DNA of 64,000 bases, taken from Tiliqua scincoides. Taxonomy: Eukaryota > Chordata > Lepidosauria > Squamata > Scincidae. This document shows positions 38,458 through 53,400 of the stretch, piece by piece; position 1 is the first letter of the stretch, and every line of letters begins with the position of its first letter. The stretch is taken from assembly GCF_035046505.1 (NCBI RefSeq), contig NC_089827.1, positions 15,003,353-15,067,352 of the forward strand, read 5' to 3'. The notes under the pieces are model-generated. The model was not told the DNA's origin. It was given only the letters and a program-made list of their open reading frames with translations, and did not search any database. A program made the translations under genes and the position numbers.

Positions 38458-41400
38458 CGCGTGTGTGTGTGTGTAAGTAACATTGGGGGTCATTTCCCAC
38501 TTTCCTTTTGATAACTTTTTAGTGAATCTTTGCTTATTTCCATTTACAAGGTTCCTTTTATGTAAAGCCTCAGGTGGTGGTGAGGGAAAGCCCAATCCTA
38601 CTCCGGGGCAGCACTGGCAGACCCTGCGCTGCCCCAGCAGTAGCTACTGCAAATTTGCTGAAAGGCAGAGGATAAGAGGGGAGAGGTGTTGGCGGAGAGG
38701 CCAGTGCCAATCAACACTGGGGTTCTGCACCAGCGGGAGGACCTGCTGGAGCATGCAGCAATCCTGCTGAGCAGTGGAAAGGCGTTTTTGGATGGGGAGA
38801 GGGGGTAAAACCAGGTGGGGGCAGAGGTTGCTGCTGAATCCTATCCTCTCTCCCAGCTGGTGAACTCTGAATAGACCCATTGAGACTGCTGGGACTCTAT
38901 AGTTGGGTAAGGGAAGACCGGGGGGGGGGGGGGAGGAGAGAAGAGCTGGGTACAAGTCTTTTAAAGAAATATACCAACACAAACAGGGTCAGTGATTCTG
39001 TATAGCATTCTGCATTGGGCAGCATTATCTAATTAGCAAGTAGCACAACACACCTCCTAAAATCTGCAACCAGCTTGACGTCTGCGATGACAAGCTTGTG
39101 CTCCATAATCATATGCTTCAGAAGTTGATTTTGTTCTGATTCAGGGGAATATTCTTCACAAAATATACAAGGCACAGATGGAGAGCCTTCCACAGCAGGA
39201 ACACCACCTGGACTTTCTGGCAGAGAGAGGGGCTCCAAAATACAGTCTCCATGGTCTGAAGGAGGAAAAAAAATCAACAACACAAAATGTATGGCATTAG
39301 TTTTACTGCAGGGTCCAAAGCAGATCTTCATGCCTTTTAAAAGGTCAGCACACAGACAAATGTGGCCTGCCTTAAATGTACTGAAAAGTACGATGGCGAG
39401 AGAGCACTGTTCTGATATGGCTGCCCCAACATCAGAAAGGTATAGATTTACTACTCACATCTACCAAAAGTTTCATCACAGGCCAACAGCACTTTTTTGT
39501 ATAGTAAACCAAGAAAAGAGAAGTTTGTGTGTAGCCAGAAAGTGCTGGCACATTTGAATTATGCTACATGGTCAACATCTCTTCAGGCAGAGCTTCTGGG
39601 CTAGCACACAGACCTCTTACGTATGTAGGATCCTGTAACTAAATATTCACTATAACCAAATATTCTTATTCTAGAGAACAGAAAAAGTTACCACATAGCC
39701 TGGCACAAGTGAAAGCTATTTCAGCACTTGTTAAGTGGGACACAATCTCCTGGTATCTGGAGGGGTATACCAGATGTCTCCCACTTCACCTGGTGGTGCT
39801 CTAGTCCAGTGGCCTTCAACCTTTTTCATTTTCATAAGTTGCTACAACCCCACAACTGAGGCTTCACAACTCCCATTGGGCTTCCAATCCCAAAGTTGAA
39901 GAACACTGTTCTAGAACATCCTAATGAGAAAGACTTTACAGAGTAGAAGTAGAGACAACCTGCTTCCCAAATGGTTAAATGCCAGATCTTCAGTTGCAAC
40001 TCAAATGAATAGCCAAGTCCTTATACCACTTAGACAGAGGATGGTTTTTGCTGCCACCTTCAAGAGGAGCCAAATCAGGTACTGCATCTCAAATGCCCAC
40101 AAATTGAAGAAAACAACATACGATCTGACCACATACAGTCAAAATAATGCTGTATTGGCAAGCAAGGACCTCTATCCTTCCCTGTAGGAGATCATGTTTC
40201 AAGGCATTCAAGGCATCTTGTTCTACATATCAACTTCTCTAAGAGCACAAATTCAGAGTACTTTCTCTCCTCCTGTTTCCGGATCAGTGATGGGCAAGGT
40301 AGAGTGCATACCTGCCACATACCAATGTGTGCACTCTCCATGTGGGGAAAGACAACACATCATACCCCCTGGACATACATTGCTTAATGATGGGGATATG
40401 TTCGGTGAAATGTATCATTAGGCGCATTCGTTGCTGTGCATTCATAGAGTGGCAGCTGGGTAGCGCCCCTGAATGGCTTACGACAGCTGGGTGACACCCC
40501 AGTATGCCATGTGCTGCCACAGCCAGCAACAGCCCGTGGCTCACCAAGGATCGAGTTGTGACCCACAGCTACACTAGGTTTCACAGCTACACAAAACCCA
40601 GACAGTTTTTCAGCTCCATTGTAATCTTATGGGACCACTGCAGTCCATTGTTGACTGAAAGGTTGATATGCGGTGCATGACTGTGAGAACCCAAAGCAGC
40701 CTGAAGACACAAAAAAATGACTTTATCTAAAGTAAGATTTGACAAGTTGATTTGTAAACTACATAGAACAAATTAAGGAAACCGCAAAAGTTCAGTCTAG
40801 GTTAGACCAGCCAAGAAAAAAAAATTCAAAAACCATTAGGCTCAGTTATCCCCAAACATTGACGATAACAAATGAAAATTTACATGAAAAACTTCCCCAC
40901 TGATTAGACACAATGAATTTATAGGCTTACTGTCTGTCTTACACAAATTTATGACATAATTATACAACTTGAAACACAACTTTTTAAGTGTATAAATATA
41001 GATATGAGAATATATTTGCCTGTTCATTGTGTGGAAATACAAGTGTACCAAAACAAAATAAGAACATCTGTTGGAATGTTAAGTGTATTTCTAATTAAAT
41101 TCAGCAGTTGAATGAATCAATTCATTAGCAACAAGCCTGGTTTATTATCTCATTAATACAGCTGGCTAATACGAGGAGATTAGTTGAAGAACTTGACAAC
41201 AATCCAAGGAATGCAATGACAACAACAGCAAAAAAAAAAAAAATAAAGCCAAGATTACAAAGTTAGAACAACGGGAGAGGTTTTTCTTAATAAAAGCAAA
41301 ATGAAGAGATACTCCCAAAGAAAAGTGTGAAAAGAGCTACATATTAGAGGTTTAAAAGGAAAAAAAGAGACAAGTACCATGGAATTTATTTTGTATTAAC

Positions 41401-44400
41401 TTGATTAAAATACTACGTATTAGATCAGGGGTGCCCAAACCCCGGCCCTTGAGGCCTCTCAATGCGGCCCTCAGGGAGCCCCCAGTCTCCAATGAGCCTC
41501 TGGCCCTCCGGAGATTTGTTGGAGCCCACACTGGCCCAACGCAACTGATCTCAGCGTGAGGGCGACTGTTTGACCTCTTGTGTGAGCTGTGGGATGACGG
41601 CTCCCTCCACTGCTTGCTGTTTCACATCTGTGATGCAGCAGCGGCAGCAAAGGAAAGGCCAACCTTGCTTTGTACAAGGCCCTTTATAGGCCTTGAGCTA
41701 TCACAAGACCTTCATTCATTCATATAAGTACATCTTTAATATATTCATTTATGTAAACTTATGTAAATTTATTCAAATTTTACATGTAAATTAATTCTTT
41801 TTTCCCTCGGCCCCTGACACAGTGTCAAAGAGCTGATGTGGCCCTCCTGCCAAAAACTTTGGACACCCCTGTATTAGATCCTTAACAGTAGTGGTTGTCA
41901 AATTTTATGGTCTCCAGAGCCTTTTACACCCTTAAACAGAGTCTTGGGGAGCCCCAGAATGTGGGTGCAGGTGCGAAGTGGCACAGCACTGACCAGACGG
42001 TGGCCACTTATGGGGGGTGCTTGTGAAGCCGCGAAGCAGGGACATGCGGTGTGGAGGTTGCAGAACTGCCCTACCATAGCCCACAGATGAAGCATATGTG
42101 CAGTTGCAGGGGATGCTGCAGTTATTTTCTGTGGATGACAGTGGAGCAGTTCTACCTCACCTGCCATCCCACCCCGGGGAAGCCTGGTAAACACTGTGTT
42201 ATTTACTGTTTCTCAGTCCAAGACTTTCCTTATCGCAGCTGATTGCAGAGACATTTAAAAACAATACTATCCAGGACAGTGTTTCTCAAACTGTGGGCTG
42301 GGACCCACAAGGTGGGTGGCGAGCCAATTTCAGGTGGGTCCCCATTCATTTCAATACTTTATTTTTAATGTATTAAACTTGACGATAAAATAGTATGTGA
42401 CTGCATTTGGGAAAATGTTACAGACATGCACTTTTAACAGGCTACTCTGTATATGTTTTAACAATGTTAGTCAATGGAACTTACTTCTGGATAAGTGTGG
42501 GCAGGATAAGTGTGGGTAGGAAGCATGTTAAAAATTTTCCTGCTTGATAATGTCACTTCTGGTCATGACATAACTTTCGGTGGAACCTGACAGATTCACA
42601 TTCTAAAAAGTGGGTCCCGGTGCTAAATGTGTGAGAACTGATCTAGGATGCTAGGGGGATGTCAAACTCATGTCATACAGAAGACCAAAGTTAGCATGCA
42701 TGGCGCCTGCTGAGGGCTAAAAGCAACATCATTAAGCAGGAAGTGACATAATTAACCAGATGATGGCCAGAAATAAGCACTTTGTTCTCACATAGAAACT
42801 CCTCAGCTGCAAATGACAGAAGAGAAAATGTGCAAATCTTGTTCATATTTTCATGATATGAGAGAGTCCAATTATGTGGGAGAGCTCAATTGTAATGGGG
42901 GGCAGAGAAACTGCTTCTGGGAGCTGCATTTGGCCTGCAGGCTTTATGTTTGACACACCTGCGCTACACTAATGGAGCCAATGGGTTGTCTGCCTGAAAA
43001 ATGCAAAAATAGGTGCTCCACATTATATGAACTCAATACTTAACATTTCATGAACTGGTTTAGATCCTTTGAACAACCCAAATTACCATTTAGTACAAGT
43101 TCAAGGGAATTATTTGTCTATTACTCCACTCATTAACATGCTATTACTGCTACATGGGAATTAGGCAAAGCATCCATGTGTTCCGAGACAGCCCATCTCA
43201 CAGATCAATCAGCCTCAGTGCTCTGCAGTGATCCAGTGAATGCAAATTTAATGCTTCAAAAGACTACTTCATCCTACAGCTAAACTGGGTCAATTTTACA
43301 AGAGCTATATATCGATCTTTCTAGCATCCACGGCCACCAAACACAAGGCTTCATTGCATAATCAAGTAGGTTTTGGAAGAGCAGCAAGTTACCTAGCCTC
43401 CAGAATGTGTTTGCTCCAAAGCAGATATCACTGGAGCCCAATGGAAACACAACTGTGTTTACCGGCCATATTTAACAGGGCTGTTCAGTAAGGAAGCGTT
43501 AGATGCTGCGGTTTCGTTAGCATTAACAAGTGTTGCTATGGGTACCAGAGTGGAGGCATTGGAATATAAGTGAATGGATGAGATGGGAAAACAGATGAAC
43601 AAAAATCTTAACAGCTAGAGAAAAACAACCCAAATTAGGCCAGGCTTAAAACAAGATTTTTCTCACTAGTACAATTCCTTAGTCCAGTGGTTCCCAAATT
43701 TTTTGACTGATGGCTCCCTTGATCTACTGGGCCATTGGCCGCAGCTCCCCATTAGGACTACAATCCTACACACTGTATTATTAACAGTATTTATATACCG
43801 CTTTTCAACTAAAAGTTCACAAAGCGGTTTACAGAGAAAAATAAAATAACTAATGGCTCCATTAGTACAGGGTGCCAGGTTTTTCACGAGGATTCTGTGT
43901 CTCCCCGGCTAGTTTCTGCAGCTCCCCGGGAAACCATGGCTCGCAGTTTGGGGGCCACAGAGCAGAGAACAGAACTTAAAGCCTGTGCCTGCGCTAGATA
44001 TTGGAATGAGCACAAGGCCTTCTACTGTGCATACTACAGAAAGCGAGCATTGGACAAACATGACCGGATTTCAGAATAGTCCTGGATTTTGGCTGTTTTG
44101 GACAATCTATTTGTACTGTTGTGAAAGGTGATGCAATGGATCGACTTGGCTTGGACCCAAAAGGCCTGGAGTTGAGATCCACCATGACTATGACTTTGCT
44201 GTGGGTCCTTAAACGAATTGGCATTTTTCAGCCTCAGTTTGCCAAGTAAACACAAACATTTATTTTATTGATTGGCCTAGATGGGCCCTTGGCCTGATCC
44301 AGCTGGGCTCTTCTTATGTTCTTTTTACGTATAAAGACAGGCTTGTTGTAAACATAAGTAGAGCCCTGCTGGGTCGGGCCAAGGATCCATCTAGTCCAGC

Positions 44401-47400
44401 TTCCTGAATCTCACAATGGCCTACCAGATGCCTCAGGGAGCACACGAGACAACAACATACCTGTATCCTGTTGCCACTCTTGCATCTGGCATTCAGAGAT
44501 AGGCTACCCCTAAAACCTGGAGGTTGCATACAGTCATCATGGCTTGCAAGCTGTGATGGACGTTTCCCCCACAGATCTGTCCAATCCCCTTTTAAAGACG
44601 TCTAGGCCAGGTGTCATCAGCACATTCTGTAGAAAGGAGTCCCACCGGTCAACTATATGCCGAGTAAAGAAATTTTTTCTTTTGTTCATTCTAACTCCCA
44701 ACACTCAATTTTAGCAGATATGCCTTGGCTCTTGCGTTGTGTGAGAGGGAAAAGAACTTCCCTTTATCCACTCTGTCCACTCCATGCATAATTTTATATG
44801 TCTCAATCATGGCGCTTTCTTTCTAGACTCCACCGGTCTCCAAGGTGGAGACTGCTGCGGGCCGGTAAACTGGCCCCCAGCATGGATGGCTGGGGGCCTC
44901 TCTTCAGCATCCCAGATCTCCCCCAACCTTTTTGCCAGCCAGCCTGCATGCCTGGAAATCCGGGCGCAAAGTCTGCTGGGGTGAAAGACCCCAGAAGAGT
45001 AAAGTGAGCATGAAGGTTGGGGACACTAAGTGGCATGAATGAGAGACTCCCCCATGGAATGTAAGTACTGTTCATGCTGGGGAGGGATTTGGCAGGGTAT
45101 CAGATCCGGCCCATGGGCCGTAGCCTGGAGAGCCCTGTTCTAGACTGAAGAGCCCCAAATGCTGTAGCCTTTCCTTGCAAAGCTGGTGCCACAGCCCAGT
45201 AATAATTCCGATTGCTCTCTTCTGCATCTTTCCCAGTTCCACTATATCCTTTCTGAAGTGTGGCATCCGGAACTGGACACAATACTCCAGATGTGGCCTT
45301 ACCAAGTTAATATATAAAATCCTAGAAAGTACTTTGGAAGTATTGCTAATCCTAATCACTTGGTTGGCAACCTTCAGTCTCTAAAGACTATGGTATAAGC
45401 CTGCTGCACCCGGTATTCCTAGGTGGTCTCCCATCCAAGTACTAACCAGGCCTGACCCTGCTTAGCTTCTGAGATCAGACAAGATTGGGCATCTGCAGGG
45501 TAACAGTTGCTGGTAATGTGCTATCTAGTACCTCATCTTTAAATGTTCAAACATACTCTTTCCCACTTCCCTGCCCCAGATACTCAGTTTTTATTATAAA
45601 AGCCAAACTCAAGCTGCAGATTCTGTCAACAAAGAGCACTGAACACTAGTAGTGATGCAGTAACACAGGCATGATTATTTTAAATGGAAAGAACAAATGT
45701 TGGTTGTAACAATATTTGTTTAATTATTTGGACACAGAGATATTACGTTTGAGCTATCAGTTCTATGAAAAACTCTACAAGTTAAAGGACTTTAAAAAAT
45801 CTTTTTCCATTTTTCTTATTCACTAAAAAAAGGAGTGGGGAACCTGGTAAACACTGGGTTATTTACTGTTTCTCAGCCCCAAACTATTTTTTCCTGGGAA
45901 ATTGCCAATCCTGGAACAAGAGACCCTTAGAACTTTTTAAGTATTCCTGTTCCACAAGTTTCCAAAGTTATTCGCATCTCACATTTCTTTCTTTCTTGTC
46001 AAATAGCCATGGTGCTGAATATGGAAGACAAAACTCACCCGTGCTCAGAAAAGTCAAATACTAACTCTATTACCTAAGCCAATTAACATTGAAACCGTGC
46101 TATTTTAAAAATGTTTAGATGTTCATAGTCTGCTTTTCAATTAGAAAAAAACAAACAGAAAGGCATACTATATAATTTAACACAACAACAACATCATCAT
46201 CCTATATTGGCATAAAACAGCAACATCATATAAAGTAAGGAGGAGAAATGATGGATTCTACCAAGCCTCCCAGTTTTCTGCACAGAAGAATTACTGAGAG
46301 CAGTGGTTCTCACACTTCCAGCACAGGGGCCCACTTTTTAGAATGAGAAACTGTCAGGATTCATTGGAAGTGATATTATGGCCGGAAGAGACATCATCAA
46401 GCAAGAAAATTTTTAACAATCCTAGGCTGCAATCCTACACATACTTTCCCAGGTGTAAGTCCCACTTACTATTAGTGTTAAAAGCATACACCGAGTAGCC
46501 TGTTAAAAGCATAGTTCTGTAACATTTTCCCAAAGCAGTCACATGCCATGGTAGCATAATCTCTAATATATTAAAAATTAAAAATTGAAATGACTGGGGA
46601 CCCACCTGAAATCGGCTTACGACCCACCTAGTGGGTCCTGACCCACAGTTTGAGAAACACTAGAATATAGCAAACTTTAGCAAGATTGGAGAGTCCCATT
46701 CCAAATCTCAACATAGGATCAAAGTATCTTGACCCTATCTCAGCACAGAGAGGACAGTAAAGAAGGGCATATTGTCTCAATATGCCCCAGGGACAACGTC
46801 TATCTATGGGAACACTGAATGCTGCAAATGGCAGCACTGTGTCAAAGACAGATAGGAGGGCTGAGATCAGACAAGTAATTTGTGTGATGGGAAAATTTGT
46901 GAACCATGGATAAGTGAAACTGGATATGGGATCCGCAAATATCAGGGACACCTGTACCACCACACACGATCTAGCATACTCGAGAAGGCTGCCTAAGAAA
47001 GAATATCTTAACCGCACACCTAAACAGGTTTAGTGAATCTCAGCCACCAGGGAGTTGTGTAAATGCAAAGCTGCTCCTGAAGAAGCCGTTGCAACTATCA
47101 AAATCAATCTTGCCTCTGATGGAACTCACACCATGAGTCTCCCATGAAACCTCAACAAGAAAGTAGGCACCGGTGGAAAAAGCCATTCCTTCAGGGAAAG
47201 AATATTGGGCTTTCAAAAGGTAAAAATCAACACCCTGTGATTAGACCTGGAAGCAGACTGGCAACCCACAGAGCTCTTGTAAATGTGATACTACAGGTTC
47301 CCAGCAGCTAACGCCTGAAAAACAATCTAGTTGCTTCATTTTGGATGCTTTTGAATTCTCTTCAAGAGAAGCCACAGCCAGTACAAGGTCAATTTTTTTC

Positions 47401-50400
47401 CAAGAAGAGCAGCTGGTGTCTCAGCAGAAGCTGATAAAAATGTGATCTTGACAAGACCTTTATGACAAGATTTTCAAACCTGCTCTTTTAGGTAGAATTT
47501 GGCCTCCTTGACAGCTGTTTCCAACCTTTTCATCTCACAAGCACAGGGACAAGGCACTAAAATTTTCAAGGTGCACCAACAGTTTTTTTTGACTATCAAC
47601 AAGGCACACTGTACTGCCGGTCGGGGGCTCATGGTCCCCAGTAGCCCCACCAAGAAATGACTCTTCCCCAAATCCTGTGTCACACCTGCAGACTACAGGT
47701 GGCACACTCATGTGCCGCGGCACACTGGTTGAAAAACACTGATCCTTGAGAACAGACTACTATATCTCTAGTCTAGGGACTTGCCCACTGCTTCTATCTC
47801 CTCCCCACAACATCCAAGTTCATAAAAAGGAACATAATTTCTTACAGTATTGTTAATTTCAGCATTATTGTCACAACATGCGATTGTGTTTATATTAAAA
47901 ACACAATAGAACCCCCCGTATCCATGGTAGAATCCCCGTATCCACAGATTCGGTTTCTGTGGTTTCAGTTATCTGCAGTTTTCCGTGATCTGAAAATATT
48001 AAATGGAAAACTCCAAAAAACCAAACAATTCATATATTTTTTAATTTCACACCATTCTGAGTCACATGGTGAAACCTTCCTCTCCCATGACTCATCTCTC
48101 TTTTCCCTCCATACCCACGCTGGTCTGCTTTAATCATGTCCAGTTGGCGTCTAATGCAGTGTTTCTCAAACTGTGGGTCAGGACCCACCAGTGGGTTGCG
48201 AGGAATTTTTAATGGGTCATGAAAAGGTTTTGAAACATTAAATAACTTTGCAAGCGCCCTTAACCAGTTTGCAGAAGAAAATTGTTAGCTGGAATGCTAA
48301 CCCGTGCTATGAGGTAATCTTCATACTCCCAAATTAAAATATTTTCCTATTTTCTCTAGTCATTGGTGTACTGTAGATCACATGTGAACCCAGTTTCAGC
48401 CTTTTGTCTGGCTTGGAAGTCCCTAACTGCACATCTTGCTCTCCAATTCAGCTTTTTGGGTACCCTTGAATGATTGGAGAGGTTAGGGCAGTGGTTCCCA
48501 GCTTTTACAAGCCAGCAGACCACCAAGGCAAAAACTGGAATCATTGTGGACCACAATGCGGCTGTGGGTGGTCCAGTATCTGTCCACTCTGGTGGTGTGT
48601 CTCCCAAGCGCTCCCCCCACAAACTGTCAGAGAGAACAGAGAATGGACTGCCCACAGCGAACACTTCAGTGACTGTGGGCAGTCCATTCTCCTCCCTCTG
48701 GTGGTCTGTGGGAGACTGCTTGCTTGGTGAGATACCGTAAGAGATCAAAGATGATTTTTTTCCTGAGACCAAACAGACCCCTTCTCAGGGTCTCACAGAC
48801 CACAGACTAGGAACCAGTGGTTTAGGAGAACAGTCCTTGAACTCCATTTCAAGGGAGAGTCTAGCAAACATATACACTTACATATTATATGTAAAGTCTC
48901 TAGTAACCCTGGGAGCGCAGGACCCCAATTATTATTAATTAACAATTAATTAATTAAATATTTCTTTCTAGATCTCTTTTGTTGTCTAGTCAAGTAGATC
49001 ACCATAGATTGTTGTTTTAAAAAGTGGGGTCCCAGTGCTAAAAGGTTTAGAAAGCAATGCTCTAGCATTCTCACTGTCTACATTCTTTGCCATGGTGTAG
49101 GTAGGTTACAAATAAATGAATAACCCCCCAACTGCCTCACCTCTCTCCCTCAACCTCCTGGGCTGCTGCTGCTTCCTACAGCTGACTTCTCGAGTGGTGG
49201 CAGCAGTACGGGACAACAAAGAAGAGAGGTAATCCCTTCCCATCCTCTTTTTGGTTGCTGCTGCTTCCTTTAGTGGTCATTAGAGGAAGAGAAGGCAGCA
49301 GTGGCAGCACTGGATAGCAAGAAGAGAATGGGGAAGGTTTACCCCTTGGCACGTAGTATAACTACCGCTATCATCACCTCTACTAGTCAGTGCAGAGAAT
49401 GCTTGGCTCCCAGCATTCCTTCCGCTGGCCATCAGAGGAAGAGGAGGCAGCAAAGGAGGTGGCAGCAGCAGTGGCAGCACTGAATGCCAAGGAAGAGAGG
49501 TATGTCTCCCTCATCCTTCCCTTGGCATCCAGGGCTGCCACCATCACCTCCTCTTTTAACAAGGGGAGCCCCCTTCTCCCCAGTCCAGCATTTCCTGTGT
49601 GGCCATCAAAGGAAGCAGCGGTGGCCCTGGACACCAAGAAAGAGAGGCAAGCCCCTCTGATCCCTGCAAGTTCCCCATTTACCTTGCTCGTTCATCCAGC
49701 GCCACTGCTGCTGCTCCTCTAATGGCTGCAGATGGATGCTGGGATCTCAGCATTCCCTCCGTTGACCATTAGAGGAAGAGGAGGAGGAAGATGGCTGGCC
49801 TAGACACCAAGGGAGAGACTGTCCATCCTCCTCTTGCATGTTGCAGCAAGAGATGAGAATAAAGTCAGTCTACAGTCCATGAAGGTGGTGGAAGAGCATG
49901 GGGAACTGCTTGCCACCTCGCAGCCTCCCCCATCTCAACACAAAGTTTTTTCAACTTGCATTATCCTTGGGTTGCCCCTGCAGAGGTGTACTACTTTATA
50001 AGTGTTCAGGACTGCACACTAGTCTCTATAGTCACTGTCCCAATCTTATTCTCTTGTTTCTTACGGGATAAAATTCCCTTCTTTAAAATCCAGTGTAGGG
50101 CATGGAGATGTATACACACACATACCCCATTAACACCTGTTTACACAAATTCCCCCTAATAAGTCATTCTGCTGTAAATCCAACATTTCCTGTTCCTAAT
50201 CCTGACATGCGCAAGTCCCTGTACTGCACTCAAGGAGGACGAGGCTGCCATACTTTGTTCTGCTGAAACAGATAGAGATGTGTGTCATTAACATTCTAAG
50301 GACAAGCCACTGCAGACAACTTCTCCCAGCAATTTCATGTGGATGTTAAAAAGCACAGAAGAAAGAACAGACCTTACCCCTGTGGAATTGCACTGTCAAG

Positions 50401-53400
50401 TTCTCACAGAGAAGAACTGCCATATTCTTGCAAAGGAGCAGTGGAATCCCTGCAAAGTGATGTCCACGCCCAATTCATGAAATCAGTCCAGGAGTTGAAG
50501 TTCTTGAGAACTGCTAAGAGGTCCAAATTTTTGTGCACTTTTCTGAACACAATGGGACTCATTTTGGAGCAGACAAACATAATTTTGTGCCATTAAGGAA
50601 TAATACCAGGTATGTTCAGAACACACAAATCTGAACATGTTTACAGGCATCCCCCTGTATCTGTGGGGAATCTGTTGCAGAGTCTCCCTGCAGATATGGA
50701 AACTACGGACACAGGGAATAGCATCTCTGCAGCACCCACCCTGTGCCCATAAACATTGATTAGAATCTTACTGGAGCGAAAAGTTCATAAAACATGCAGG
50801 CAGCTTGCAGGCAGCCTGAATGCTTGAAAAGACTAGATCGAATGCTAACAGGAAGCAGAAGTTAACCATTTCCCGTTAGCGTTCGATGTAGTCTATGCAA
50901 GCATTCAGGCTGCCTACAACCCACCTACATGCACTATAAGCTTGCATGCTTATAGCATCCTGTAAAACTAACACTTTCGCTGTGGTAAATCTCTAAACAA
51001 CGTTGATGGGTGCAGGGTCACCTCGAATCTGTGGATTCCCAGATAACTGAATTCATGGATACCAGATCCACAGACATAGGAGGACACCTGTACTTGTTTA
51101 CACCTTGGATTTTTTCGCTTTCTCTCCAACATGTAGAATGCAGTAACTATGTTGGGAGATCCTACATTTGCCCCAAAGGTTCCATATCTCAAGGCAGGAA
51201 AAAACAACAACTGTGCACTAAAGATGGAGCAGGCAACATAATGGAATGCCCTCCATTGGAGAAGTCAGCTTCCCTTCCACAAGAGAATGTGTACTGTATG
51301 TATGAATTTCTAAAGAAATCTTCATATGTGCCACTAGCAAGTTGCATTGGTTCTGAGAGGTTGGTTAGCCATTAAGTTCTATCACCACAGTTATATCAAA
51401 GATCACCACCAGTGTTCATATAGCCACACAGCAGTTGATTGTCATAAAGCTATTCACCAGCATAAAGTTGTACACCAGTATTTCTTAACGATCATCTCCC
51501 ATTATACCACTCTGCCTGGTTCACCAATTGGAAGTACCACAGGAAGTAGTATGGCAATGATGCCATCGTCAGTTACTTCAAGACTGGGAGGCCAGATGCA
51601 ATGCGACAAACATCGTAAGAGGCTCAGGGTGGACAGGAGAACTTTTCTGAGCATGTGAAAAGTGCATGACAGAGCTTCTACCTGCCAAGCCTCCTACAGC
51701 AGGCGGTGGGGGTCTGGGGGTCCTGCAAGTACCATCAGACAACACCTCAAGAACTACCAGTGGTATGAGTACCACTGGTTAAGAAACAGTGTTTTAATTG
51801 TTTTAATAATAATACTAATTATTGTTTTAATATTGTGTTTTAATTGTTTTAGTTTTAATAATAAACACTGTTATTAATATTAATAACATTAATGAACATG
51901 AGCAACAGAGAGACAGAGATGCATCACCCAGGTTTATGGGATACTGTACGTATCCCATAGTCTTCACTTTTATTATATCAGTGTCACTGCTTTCCAGTGC
52001 AGATTTCCCAGCATCTTAAAATTGTCTAGAGTACAAAGAAGGAACACTGGCTTTGTTTCTCAAAGTGAAACGTTAAAGGCAGACAACACAGACCACATCG
52101 TCTTTCTGCATGAGTGATCCGGTCTTCATTTGACGCAGCATAGATCCTGTTTAATTCTGTGTCAGTGAAGCTCTGAACACAGCCTACTATTTTTATTGGT
52201 GTGCTTTTAAGCTTCCTTCATTCCGATCTCAAATGCCTTTGTTTCACAGTGCCAGTTCCAGCGGCCCTTTAGTTCAAATGCTCACAACAGTAGTTTCTAC
52301 TTCATTAGGAAACAAGATTGGTAGCAGCTTCAAGGCTGGCATCTCATTCTCAAACTTCGCTCTTTTGGCAAAATTCAGTAAAATGTAAGCAGAACAAAAG
52401 ATTTTTTTCTTCCCCAGAATCCCCATGATACACTTAACACACACACATATTATAGTTCCCAGTTCTGGAAGATTTTAAACAACATTCCACCTATTTCCTT
52501 ATTATTTGAATGTGGCTAGTAAGCCTGGTGCATGTTTAAAAACAGATGTGCTATTTTAGTGCCATTCACTGCCTTGTTTACAAAGAAACAAGACAAGGGT
52601 TTTCTAAGGTCCTTTTAAAACTTTCATTACTGATCATCTTACAAAAAAACCTGAACTTCTAATGAGAAAGAAAAAGGTGGTGATTCTAAGGTGCCTCTTT
52701 TTGCATTTGCTGTGGAAAGACTGAGCAAATGGAGATGAGAGGTCACATGTTGGAGTGTTTTTTAAAAAAACAAAAAAACAATTTTACATTCTATCACATG
52801 ATTATTTTGTTCTGTTATAAAACTAATTCAACCCAATCCAATCACCTTTATTGACATGTAAAACCATCCATCAGTAAAATGAAGCACAGTAGCCACAAAA
52901 ATCAGAAATACAACACATTAACCATAAACAAGCTTAAGAAGTAGCCTGGGTGTGCTTAAAAGACACCAAGACTAAAAACCTAGAAACCTTCTCTGGTTTC
53001 TCTTCATATCATATGAATCTTTCACCTAATTCAGTGGTTCCCAAAACTTTTTAGAGCTGGGACCCACTTTTAAAACACACTTATCAGGACCCACGTAACT
53101 TTTTAAGACTTAAAAAAAAGTTTCACTTCACCAGCTGCTCAAGCCTCTGTTTTAGCCTTTTTGGTGGGCTGGAGGGGGGGAACCACAATCTGGAGTGTTC
53201 GATGAGCTCCAAGTTCATCAGAACAGGACCATTCTGGTGGCCTTGTGTTCCCTTCACCTGGCCTTTGATAAGAGCCAAGGCATGCAAGGAAATACACAGG
53301 TGTGGCAGAGTTTCAGATTTCATAGGGCTCAATTTTCCTTGTCAGCTATCAGCTTGTCAGTTTCACGGCTCACCCAAAATTGGGCTGTGACCCACAGTTT

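Noticed and set aside
38377-38595. His/Thr-repeat frame
   Set aside because: Translation of a (TG)n microsatellite.
45397-45514. A functional 5S rRNA gene
   Set aside because: It carries several substitutions, lacks a downstream T-run terminator and is fused to a LINE 3' tail, so it is a SINE.
48356-48772. 138-codon minus-strand frame as a possible hAT transposase remnant
   Set aside because: No RNase H-like or hATC motif could be recognised, and the frame runs through a nested MITE.
49390-49722. 110-codon alanine/glutamate-rich frame as a small gene
   Set aside because: It lies in a degenerate tandem array, with overlapping open frames on the other strand; no homology is seen.
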